Positions 1 to 7,195 of a stretch of DNA of 36,003 nt are shown piece by piece. This DNA comes from UMGS1387 sp045540015 (lineage in GTDB: Bacteria; Bacillota; Clostridia; Oscillospirales; CAG-382): NCBI GenBank assembly GCA_045540015.1, contig JAZQGP010000041.1:1-36003 (forward strand), given 5' to 3'. The notes below the pieces were generated by a model. The model did no database searches. It saw only the letters and a list, made by a program, of their open reading frames with translations, and was not told where the DNA came from. The translations under genes were made by a program, and so were the position numbers. Every line of letters begins with the position of its first letter. Positions within the stretch are counted from its first letter, which is position 1.

Positions 1-1
1 T

Positions 2-64
2 TATCAATATGCTTATAAAAAATGTAAATTTCTAAATAAAGCTCTGATGAAAGTGGGTGAATAA
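2..64 (+). CDS. 3' end of an upstream gene (partial)
   Basis: An open frame enters from the left edge and stops with TAA at 62-64, immediately before the ATG at 65. It gives 20 residues (YQYAYKKCKFLNKALMKVGE), basic and lysine-rich. Its last codons overlap the purine-rich stretch that would act as ribosome binding site for the next gene, a layout typical of translationally coupled operon genes. The fragment is too short to recognise a family, and it could be a chance open frame. Confidence 0.4.
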   Translation, partial: YQYAYKKCKFLNKALMKVGE

Positions 65-1198
65 ATGGAAAAAGCCATAAGAAGAGGCATTGCAATTCTC
101 TTTGTTTGCATAATGGCTTTGCAATTGAGTTCTTGTAATAAAACGGAGTGTGATACTAATAAATCATCTACACTTCAAGCGACTGTTATTGAAATCGAGA
201 AATACGGTCACGCTGTACTTGATATTACCACCGCTGATTTTATGAAAGGCGGATACAATCTCGGTGACATTGTCTGTGTACGTTTTGGAGCATGCGAATA
301 TACTATGCCGTTTTTTGACGGATACTATTCTAACCCGGGAAATCTCTTGCTCCGTGGAAGCGCACCGGAAGACTATATCGCGGTGTGCATCAACTACGGG
401 GACTTCTCTGACACAAACGATGTAGAGGTCGGGGATTCTGCTGAAATCACCATGGTAGAAAAATCAGGTATGCGTAACATTCAGGAACTTTATGAGTTAC
501 AGTATAGCAACAACCGTGATGATTACTCTGATGATGCTTCTTTTGCCAACTTTCGTTCTGTAACGGCGGGGCGTATCGGAAACGGCAAACTTTATCGAAC
601 CGCCTCCCCCATAAACAACGAAAACGGTCGTGCTGATTATGCAGATGATCTCATTGAATCGGTTGGTGTAACAACTGTCTTGAATCTTGCGGATTCTGAT
701 GAAGATATTGACGGATATTTGGCGGATAGCGAATGTGATTCTGAATATTACCGGCATCTTTATGAGACGGAGAGCGTGATAGCAATTGATCTGACCGGTA
801 ACTTCTATTCAGACGAGTTTGCTTCCTCTGTTGCGAAAGGTCTTACGTTCCTTGCACGAAATGAAACGCCATACTGTATCCATTGTACTGAAGGCAAAGA
901 CAGAGCCGGTTTTACTGCTATGCTACTGGAAGCGTTGATGGGTGCAACTCTTGAAGAGATTATTAGCGATTATATGATCAGTTTTTATAATTATTACGGT
1001 ATAGACAAAGAACATGAGCCTCAACGATATCAGGCGGTTCTTGATGTTAATCTAATGGAGATGCTGTTTCATGTATCGGGTGCCGAATCAGTCGAACAAC
1101 TGGAACAGATTAATTTAGAAACAGCTGTGACAGCGTATTTGGTAGAAGCCGGTATGTCCCAAGAGGATATCGTTATGTTAAAACAAAAACTTGGATAA
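65..1198 (+). CDS. Lipoprotein tyrosine/dual-specificity phosphatase
   Basis: A 377-aa protein with an N-terminal lipoprotein signal: basic start, hydrophobic core and lipobox LSSC with the lipidated Cys at about residue 24, so it is probably anchored outside the membrane. Residues about 160-377 form a tyrosine-phosphatase domain of the Y_phosphatase3 type. The P-loop HCTEGKDRAG lies at about 273-282, giving the CX5R signature C274/R280. A separate domain at about 35-145 precedes it; its pattern (GYNLGDIV, GNLLLRG, VEVGDSAEI) loosely recalls the beta-rich C-terminal domain of SAM hydroxide adenosyltransferases, but this is uncertain. Start: ATG directly after the TAA of the preceding frame, with GTGGGTG upstream. 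Family members act on phosphoproteins or phosphoinositides; the substrate here is unknown. Confidence 0.78.
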   Translation: MEKAIRRGIAILFVCIMALQLSSCNKTECDTNKSSTLQATVIEIEKYGHAVLDITTADFMKGGYNLGDIVCVRFGACEYTMPFFDGYYSNPGNLLLRGSAPEDYIAVCINYGDFSDTNDVEVGDSAEITMVEKSGMRNIQELYELQYSNNRDDYSDDASFANFRSVTAGRIGNGKLYRTASPINNENGRADYADDLIESVGVTTVLNLADSDEDIDGYLADSECDSEYYRHLYETESVIAIDLTGNFYSDEFASSVAKGLTFLARNETPYCIHCTEGKDRAGFTAMLLEALMGATLEEIISDYMISFYNYYGIDKEHEPQRYQAVLDVNLMEMLFHVSGAESVEQLEQINLETAVTAYLVEAGMSQEDIVMLKQKLG

Positions 1199-1257
1199 CC
1201 CTGCGACGGATAAACACGAGAATTTTTCAAAGAGTAATTAAAAAGAGGTAACAAATT

Positions 1258-1932
1258 ATGATTAGAAACAGAACAGCACAATTAATTTACCAAACAATTT
1301 ACTGTACACTTGGTCTTGTAGGAATTTTTGCGAGCTTGGGAATCTTTGATAATGTCAATGCGATTCGTTGGGATTTCTATGTTCATTTTACAAATTTAAG
1401 CAATTTTCTGTGTATTGGTGTAATGCTTACCGCATTGATTCAAACGGCAAGAAAAAAAGAAGACAGTTATGTTACGACCGCACCGCTTTTAAAGTTTATC
1501 GGTATGCTTGGGATATTACTGACTTTTCTTGTGTTCAACATTTTACTGGCAGGTGAAGCAGGAAGAGATCCGCAGGCAAACTGGCGTATAGGCAGTCTTT
1601 GTTTCCACGTTGTTCTCCCAATTATGTACATATTGGATTGGTTATTATTTTACGAGCGTAAAAAAACAAAGTGGTATTATCCAATCGTATCAATCGCATT
1701 CCCGATTGCTTATGTGGTATTTCTTCTTATTCAAGCGATTATTTTGAAGTTTGACTCGTCTATTCTGATGCCAACTACAACCACACCGCTTATCTATCCC
1801 TACTTTTTTGTAAATCTTGATAAGCAGGGCGTTTTCGGTGTTCTTATGTGGGTAGGTATTCTGTCGCTAGCATTTGTTATAGTCGGTTTTGCGTTCTTCG
1901 GAATTGATAAGCTTATAAAAACAAAGAAATAA
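1258..1932 (+). CDS. Pr6Pr-type multi-pass membrane protein
   Basis: A 224-aa integral membrane protein with about six hydrophobic segments and a short basic C-terminal tail (KLIKTKK). The pattern matches the Pr6Pr family: early FYVHFTNLSNF motif, central FHVVLPIMYILDWLLF and late YPYFFVNLDKQG. The biochemical role of that family is not established. An AGAGG ribosome binding site lies a few bases upstream of the ATG. It follows the phosphatase gene by 59 bp with no terminator, so co-transcription is possible. A new promoter begins shortly downstream, which separates it from the signalling operon. Confidence 0.7.
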   Translation: MIRNRTAQLIYQTIYCTLGLVGIFASLGIFDNVNAIRWDFYVHFTNLSNFLCIGVMLTALIQTARKKEDSYVTTAPLLKFIGMLGILLTFLVFNILLAGEAGRDPQANWRIGSLCFHVVLPIMYILDWLLFYERKKTKWYYPIVSIAFPIAYVVFLLIQAIILKFDSSILMPTTTTPLIYPYFFVNLDKQGVFGVLMWVGILSLAFVIVGFAFFGIDKLIKTKK

Positions 1933-1941
1933 ATTTTCAAT

Positions 1942-1976
1942 TTGTCATAGGTTTGTCATAGCGGATTTTATATAAT
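1942..1976 (+). promoter_or_regulatory. Pho-box-like direct repeat plus -10 element
   Basis: TTGTCAT occurs at 1942-1948 and again at 1953-1959, two 7-bp direct repeats separated by 4 bp (11-bp period). TATAAT at 1971-1976 follows 11 bp after the second copy, and no -35 hexamer is found at 17 bp. This is the layout of a PhoB box, in which the activator replaces the -35 contact. It would drive the operon beginning at 1998, with transcription starting near 1983 and only a very short leader. The layout is seen in the sequence; the identity of the regulator is inference. Confidence 0.45.
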
Positions 1977-1997
1977 AGCCGGAAAGGGTGATATAGA

Positions 1998-3569
1998 GTG
2001 AAAATACAATCAATGCAATTTAAAGTTTTAATGACAGTTATATCCGCTATGCTGGCTATTACGGTATTTATAGGTGGATTAAGCATATATGAGGTTGACC
2101 AGTTTGTGCAGCATCATACAGAGGACTATATAAATGTTACCTGCGAAAAAGACGCTTCTCAAATCAATGACATTTTCGGCGATATGGAAAAGTCAGTACA
2201 TATTATGGAAAGCTATGTGCTCGGTTTTATAAACAGTAAAGCTGACATTGAGGATGCAAAAAAACAGGCTGAAATTTTAAGTCGTTCGGACGAAATGTTT
2301 GTTGATGTGGCAAATCATACTGACGGTGCGGTAGCGTATTACTTCAGATTTACTCCTGAACTTTCGCACAACACCTTCGGGTTATTTTACAGCAAAGTAA
2401 AGGGAAAGGACGGATTTATTCGTTTCGAGCCTACTGACATATCGCTATATGATAAATCTGATACTGAGCATGTGGGATGGTACTGGCAACCATATGAAGC
2501 AGGAAAGCCTGTCTGGATGTTGCCATACTACAATAAGAACAACGATATAATGATGATTTCATATGTTGTGCCTATGTACTTTGATAATGAATTTATAGGC
2601 ATTGTTGGTATGGATTTTGACTATACCACTTTAACAGATAGGGTTCATAATATAAAAATTTATGAAAACGGATTTGCACATCTTGAGTTCGAAGGTGCAG
2701 ATGTGTATAACACCGATCACGTCGAAGACGCAAAACTCCATGAACATCCGGAAGAATACTTAAGCGTGTCCAAAGAACTAAGAAACGGAATGACTCTTAT
2801 CATTTCTGCAAGCTATGACGATATCAGAGGAATAAGATATGATATTGGGTTGAAAATTCTTTTTGTTGTACTTATTCTTGCTGTGTTTTTCTCTTTGATA
2901 GCGATTTTTGTTGTCAAAAAAATTGTATATCCGTTAAAGAAACTGACTGACGCATCAACAAAGCTTTCAAACGGAGATTATGATGTTGAAATGGTAAACA
3001 GTAACACATATGAAATAAAACTCTTAAGTACTGCATTTGAGAATATGGCACTTCATCTTAAAGAACATGAAAAACTGCAGCATCTTTTAGCATATCGTGA
3101 TTCACTTACAGGCCTTAGAAACACGAATTCCTATTGGGCATGGATAAATGATTTTGATAAAGAAATAGAAACCAAAGAAATAGATTTTGGCATTTTGGTT
3201 TTTGATATCAACTATCTTAAAGAAACGAATGACAGATACGGTCACGATGTGGGCAACAAACTTATTGTAAGCGCGGCACGGGTTATATCAGACACATTTA
3301 AAAGAAGCCCTGTTTTCAGAATCGGCGGCGATGAATTTTTAGTTGTCCTTAAAAACCGTGACCTTGATGAGAAGGATGCACTTCTTAAAATCTTCGATGA
3401 AGAGTGTCTTTGTAAGTCGGTGGATACAGATAAAGAGTCCATTCCTGTAAGCATTGCGAAAGGTTTTGCAAGATATGATTCTGAAAAAGACACAAACTTT
3501 ATTGATGTATTTAACAGAGCAGACGATGCCATGTATGAGAACAAACGAAAAATTAAGGGGCTGAAATAA
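1998..3569 (+). CDS. dCache-HAMP-GGDEF diguanylate cyclase
   Basis: A 523-aa membrane sensor that probably makes c-di-GMP from two GTP. Order: N-terminal TM helix (about 10-32), extracytoplasmic dCache-like sensing region (about 35-275, with WYWQPYEAGKPVWMLPYY and YVVPMY/GMDFD patterns), second TM (about 285-310), HAMP (about 311-365), then GGDEF domain (about 370-520). The active-site GGDEF is intact at about 443-447 in RIGGDEFLVV. No RxxD inhibitory site is obvious immediately before it. It starts with GTG, preceded by GGAAAGGG at 1981-1988. It is first in a likely eight-gene operon; the next gene begins 3 bp after its stop. The ligand of the sensing domain cannot be read from sequence. Confidence 0.9.
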   Translation: MKIQSMQFKVLMTVISAMLAITVFIGGLSIYEVDQFVQHHTEDYINVTCEKDASQINDIFGDMEKSVHIMESYVLGFINSKADIEDAKKQAEILSRSDEMFVDVANHTDGAVAYYFRFTPELSHNTFGLFYSKVKGKDGFIRFEPTDISLYDKSDTEHVGWYWQPYEAGKPVWMLPYYNKNNDIMMISYVVPMYFDNEFIGIVGMDFDYTTLTDRVHNIKIYENGFAHLEFEGADVYNTDHVEDAKLHEHPEEYLSVSKELRNGMTLIISASYDDIRGIRYDIGLKILFVVLILAVFFSLIAIFVVKKIVYPLKKLTDASTKLSNGDYDVEMVNSNTYEIKLLSTAFENMALHLKEHEKLQHLLAYRDSLTGLRNTNSYWAWINDFDKEIETKEIDFGILVFDINYLKETNDRYGHDVGNKLIVSAARVISDTFKRSPVFRIGGDEFLVVLKNRDLDEKDALLKIFDEECLCKSVDTDKESIPVSIAKGFARYDSEKDTNFIDVFNRADDAMYENKRKIKGLK

Positions 3570-3572
3570 AGC

Positions 3573-4529
3573 GTGGGAAGTAAAAAAAGAAGATTTGCTG
3601 ATGATGGCTGGGCACTATGGATTGACGGCGATGACAGAAGTACAATCTACTTAAATGAGTGGATAAACCCAAAAGGCAGAAACTATGTCGATATAAGCGT
3701 TCGTGTGTATGGAGCAAAAGAAGCAAAATCGGTTAACTTTTTTGTTCCCTTTGTAATAGATGAAAACGAAATTACTGATTTGTCATATATGCTCTCGGAC
3801 AGTTCTGCTCTCCGAGCACTATTTAATACCAACGGCAAGGTTGATTCCGAAAAAACAAAATACACGTCAGAGCTTCGATATGACAACAGAACTGTAAGCC
3901 TTATTAATCTTGCAAACGAATTTATTAAAGTAAAAAAAGTTTCATACGGAACGGTCGTTACTGTGAATTTTGAATTCATTAAAGATTGTATAACATCGGA
4001 TGAGGCATATCTCATATTCAGAATACCGCATAAAACACTTGATAAGGTATTCGCTCCAATCATAGATGTTGGCGGAATGATTGATAAAATCAATTCGTTG
4101 ATTCAAAGTCCTATAATTTCTGAAAAATACGGATATTCAATAAGAATCAATGAGGCACGACTTCTACCACCCGAAATTAACGAGATTGAAACCCTGCATG
4201 AGCAAAGGATAAGAAAAGCTTTGGTTACAATTTCACTTGGTGATGAGTACGAGATGAACGACTCAACCTGTTACCGTATAAGACGGCTTGAAGCAGAGCT
4301 GAATAGTGGTTATGCACCGGATGGATATGATTGTTCTGATGCAATTACATATCAGTGGGTAGAAGAACGCGACTCCAATATGAAGGCACACTACAATTTC
4401 TATTTTACTATGGAGCATAACGAAATCAGTAAAATGAGTATGTTTGTTTACTTGGTTCTGGTTCTTTTGATAGGAGCATTGGGCGGTGCAATATATGATT
4501 TATTTAAGTTAATATTTGGATTAATGTAA
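3573..4529 (+). CDS. Tail-anchored protein of unknown function in the (p)ppGpp locus
   Basis: A 318-aa protein I do not recognise. Residues 1-285 are soluble with alternating hydrophobic residues that suggest a beta-rich domain. A single hydrophobic helix at about 290-315 lies at the extreme C-terminus, and there is no signal peptide, so the main domain should face the cytoplasm. Start is GTG at 3573 with AAGGGG at about 3555-3560. It begins 3 bp after the GGDEF gene and ends 12 bp before the (p)ppGpp synthetase gene, so it is almost certainly co-translated with both. Position suggests a membrane partner or effector of the alarmone enzymes. This is inference only. Confidence 0.75.
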   Translation: MGSKKRRFADDGWALWIDGDDRSTIYLNEWINPKGRNYVDISVRVYGAKEAKSVNFFVPFVIDENEITDLSYMLSDSSALRALFNTNGKVDSEKTKYTSELRYDNRTVSLINLANEFIKVKKVSYGTVVTVNFEFIKDCITSDEAYLIFRIPHKTLDKVFAPIIDVGGMIDKINSLIQSPIISEKYGYSIRINEARLLPPEINEIETLHEQRIRKALVTISLGDEYEMNDSTCYRIRRLEAELNSGYAPDGYDCSDAITYQWVEERDSNMKAHYNFYFTMEHNEISKMSMFVYLVLVLLIGALGGAIYDLFKLIFGLM

Positions 4530-4541
4530 GGAGGAGATAAC

Positions 4542-5600
4542 GTGAATTTAAAATGCAGACTAATTTTAGAGGATTACAGAAAGCAAAGAAATGATTTTAT
4601 AAAACTTGGCGATACGGTACATACAATGCTTTCAGATATAGTAAAGGAGCTTGGACTTACTGTTCTTGCAGTAGAGCACCGTGTTAAAGAGGAAAAAAGT
4701 CTTGCCGGAAAGCTTGAAAGAAAGGGCGATTCATATAACACTCTTGAAGATATAACTGATATTCTCGGTTGTCGAGTTGTTTGTTTTCTTTCTGATGAAA
4801 TTGACCAAATCGGGCAAAAGGTAGAAGGAAATTTTGTTGTAGACTGGGAAAATTCTTCAGACAAAAGAGCACTTATCAAGGAAGATGCTTTCGGATATTT
4901 ATCCCTTCATTACATCTGTTCACTTCCTTTTGGAGATAAGTGGCCCGATGAAATATGCGGAAAGAAGTTTGAAATTCAGATAAGAACTATCTTGCAACAT
5001 GCCTGGTCAGCTATTCATCACGATATAGGATATAAGAGTGATTTTGGTGTTCCGCGAGATATAAGACGACAGTTTGCTCGCCTTGCAGGGCTTTTAGAGC
5101 TTGCAGATGATGAATTTGTGCGTGCCCGTGACAATATGGTGGGATATACCGAAGATATAAGACGGCGTATCATAACAGATGATGCTGATGATATAACAAT
5201 CAATATGATTTCGCTTAATGAGTATGTTCAGCACAATCAAAAAATGCAAAGCATTATTCGTGAAATTGCGGATATTGCAGGTGCAGAAATCAGCGAGATT
5301 GATCCGGAAAGCTATATTCCCCAGCTTGCATTTTTAGGGATAACAAAGCTCGGGGATATTGAGATGATGATAAAAGATAATTATGATCTTGCAATGACGC
5401 TTGCCAAAAAAGCATTATCTGCAGCAGGTCTTGATATTGTTTCATCAAGCGTTGCACTTCGCTTTTTGTGTCGTGCAGAGCTTCTGAATAAAAACTATGA
5501 TTTTGATAAAATCGTAGAGTTCTTAAAGATTTCTTTGGGAACAAAGGAAAAAGCCGAAAGACAGGCAAAACACTTACTTCGACAAAAGGAGGAATGCTGA
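4542..5600 (+). CDS. RelA/SpoT-domain (p)ppGpp synthetase
   Basis: A 352-aa protein with a RelA/SpoT nucleotidyltransferase domain (about 20-200) that transfers pyrophosphate from ATP to GTP/GDP. Visible motifs are DITDILGCRV (about 70-79), FGYLSLHY (about 117-124) with the substrate-stacking Tyr, and the catalytic FEIQIRT-LQHAWSAIHHD (about 143-161) with the Glu of ExQxRT. It has no HD, TGS or ACT domain, so it is a monofunctional synthetase. Residues 200-352 form a helical extension longer than in RelP/RelQ-type small synthetases. It starts with GTG behind a near-perfect AGGAGG at about 4529-4534. Its TGA overlaps the ATG of the next gene (ATGA at 5600). It could also be a toxSAS-like enzyme; pairing with a hydrolase fits either reading. 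Confidence 0.88.
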   Translation: MNLKCRLILEDYRKQRNDFIKLGDTVHTMLSDIVKELGLTVLAVEHRVKEEKSLAGKLERKGDSYNTLEDITDILGCRVVCFLSDEIDQIGQKVEGNFVVDWENSSDKRALIKEDAFGYLSLHYICSLPFGDKWPDEICGKKFEIQIRTILQHAWSAIHHDIGYKSDFGVPRDIRRQFARLAGLLELADDEFVRARDNMVGYTEDIRRRIITDDADDITINMISLNEYVQHNQKMQSIIREIADIAGAEISEIDPESYIPQLAFLGITKLGDIEMMIKDNYDLAMTLAKKALSAAGLDIVSSSVALRFLCRAELLNKNYDFDKIVEFLKISLGTKEKAERQAKHLLRQKEEC

Positions 5601-6124
5601 TGACCGAAAGCTACAAGCTTGCTTTAGAATTTGCAAAAGCAAAACATAAAGGTCAGAAGCGAATCGGTGGAGATGACTATGTAACTCATCCGATAGCAGT
5701 TTCGGAAATCGTAAAGAATCAAGGCTTTGATGAAATCTATCAGATAGCAGCACTCTTCCACGATTTACTTGAGGATACAGATAGCACAGAAGAAGAAATT
5801 TTGAAATACGGTAACAGACAAATCCTTGAGGCTGTAAACTTGCTGACAAAGAAAAAGGGATACGATATGGCAGAATATATAAATGCTATAAAGCAAAACC
5901 CCGTTGCTTTTGCAGTAAAGGCGGCAGACAGATTGCACAATCTACAGTGTGCAATCGTTACAGATGAGGAATTCAAGCGTAAATACATATTAGAAACCGT
6001 TGACTGGTATCTTGATTTTTCGATTGATATCCGAAAGGCTGTAAAAAAGCTTGCGGAGAGCCTTGAAACTCCGATGGCGGAATTGTCATTCCTCTACGAG
6101 CCAATAGAATCGTGGAAACAGTAA
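5600..6124 (+). CDS. HD-domain (p)ppGpp hydrolase (MESH1/SpoT-HD-like)
   Basis: A 174-aa stand-alone HD domain that should remove the 3'-pyrophosphate of (p)ppGpp. Metal and substrate residues match the SpoT hydrolase half: THP (H30), ALFHDLLEDTD (H54, D55, E58, D59) and VKAADRLHNLQ (D110, R111, N114). Start: an ATG at 5594 is in frame, but AAGGAGG at 5586-5592 lies 1 nt from it and 7 nt from the ATG at 5600, so 5600 is preferred. That ATG overlaps the synthetase stop, implying translational coupling and fixed stoichiometry. The pair amounts to a bifunctional Rel enzyme split into two genes, or a synthetase with a neutralising hydrolase. Confidence 0.87.
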   Translation: MTESYKLALEFAKAKHKGQKRIGGDDYVTHPIAVSEIVKNQGFDEIYQIAALFHDLLEDTDSTEEEILKYGNRQILEAVNLLTKKKGYDMAEYINAIKQNPVAFAVKAADRLHNLQCAIVTDEEFKRKYILETVDWYLDFSIDIRKAVKKLAESLETPMAELSFLYEPIESWKQ

Positions 6125-6154
6125 TCAAAATATTAAACAAGGAGGATTTTTGTT

Positions 6155-6841
6155 ATGTCAAATTCAAAAGAATTAAGGAAGAGAGCGTGGCAATCGCTCA
6201 AAGGAAAGTATTGGATGGCGTTTGCTGTCGTCCTCGTTACAGGACTTATAGGTTCTGTTGGTAGTGCTTTCATATCGTTTGGACAGAATTTGAGTGAGGT
6301 ATTAGGTTTGGTAGATCCGGCTGAAATGGATTCTACCATGGCATTAGGTGCGTTAGTTCTTAACGGTGTAGTGATAATTTCAGCAATTATCGGTGGTTTA
6401 TACAGTATTTTTGTTACAGATGCGTTAACCGTAGGTGTTAACAATTACTTTATCAAGAATACTGATTCAAAGCCTTCATTTGCAGATGCTTTTTCAGGTT
6501 TCAAGGTTAAGTATGGAAGAAACATCGGAACATTGTTGCTTGTAGGTATCAAAACAGTTTTATGGACTCTTTTGTTCATCATTCCGGGAATTATAAAAAG
6601 CTTTGAATATGCTATCATTCCATACATCCTTGCAGATGATCCTGAAATTTCTTCAAAAGATGCTTTCAAGAAAGCAAAGCAGATGATGAATGGCAACAAA
6701 TGGAGACTCTTTAAGCTTGAATTCTCATTTATCGGTTGGACACTTCTTTGTGTTTTAACACTTGGTATAGGAACATTCTTCCTTATTCCGTATGTAAATG
6801 CTGCAACTGCAGAATTTTATGTAGAATTAAAAAACAACTAA
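6155..6841 (+). CDS. DUF975 family membrane protein
   Basis: A 228-aa multi-pass membrane protein with the typical DUF975 start (MSNSKELRKRAWQSLKGKYW), a long extracytoplasmic/TM region, then the conserved FIIPGIIKSFEYAIIPYILADDP block (about 145-167) and a C-terminal pair of TM helices. About five hydrophobic segments. The molecular function of DUF975 is not known. A strong AAGGAGG precedes the ATG by about 8 nt. It sits 30 bp after the (p)ppGpp hydrolase and 25 bp before the STAS gene with no terminator, so it belongs to the same transcription unit. It may be a membrane component of the signalling module. Confidence 0.82.
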   Translation: MSNSKELRKRAWQSLKGKYWMAFAVVLVTGLIGSVGSAFISFGQNLSEVLGLVDPAEMDSTMALGALVLNGVVIISAIIGGLYSIFVTDALTVGVNNYFIKNTDSKPSFADAFSGFKVKYGRNIGTLLLVGIKTVLWTLLFIIPGIIKSFEYAIIPYILADDPEISSKDAFKKAKQMMNGNKWRLFKLEFSFIGWTLLCVLTLGIGTFFLIPYVNAATAEFYVELKNN

Positions 6842-6866
6842 AAACATTTAAAAGGAGATTATTACA

Positions 6867-7163
6867 ATGACTATTGAAAAGAAAATTAACAACGATGCAT
6901 TAACCCTTATCGTATCAGGAAGACTTGATACACAGACAGCACCGGAGCTTGAAAAAGAACTTGACAGCGTTCTTGCAGATATCAAGGAACTCACCTTTGA
7001 TTTTGCAAACCTTGAGTATGTTTCATCTGCAGGACTTCGTGTAATTTTAAAAGCTCAGAAAGCAATGAACGCACAGGGCAGCATGAAGCTCACAGGTGTT
7101 AATGACAGCATTATGGAAGTTTTTGATATTACAGGTTTCCTCGATATTCTTACAATCGAATAA
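6867..7163 (+). CDS. STAS-domain anti-sigma factor antagonist (SpoIIAA/RsbV-like)
   Basis: A 98-aa single STAS domain. It has the conserved LIVSGRLDTQTAPELE start and the YVSSAGLRVIL loop at about 51-61, in which Ser54 aligns with the phosphorylated Ser of SpoIIAA/RsbV. In that family the unphosphorylated form captures a kinase/anti-sigma factor and frees its partner, and a PP2C phosphatase reactivates the phosphorylated form. AAAGGAG lies upstream of the ATG. The next gene, 32 bp downstream, carries both a SpoIIE-type phosphatase and an RsbW-like ATPase domain, so substrate, kinase and phosphatase appear to be encoded together. The final target is not visible here. Confidence 0.9.
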   Translation: MTIEKKINNDALTLIVSGRLDTQTAPELEKELDSVLADIKELTFDFANLEYVSSAGLRVILKAQKAMNAQGSMKLTGVNDSIMEVFDITGFLDILTIE

Positions 7164-7195
7164 GAACGAAGACAATCTTATAAGGAGATGAAAAT

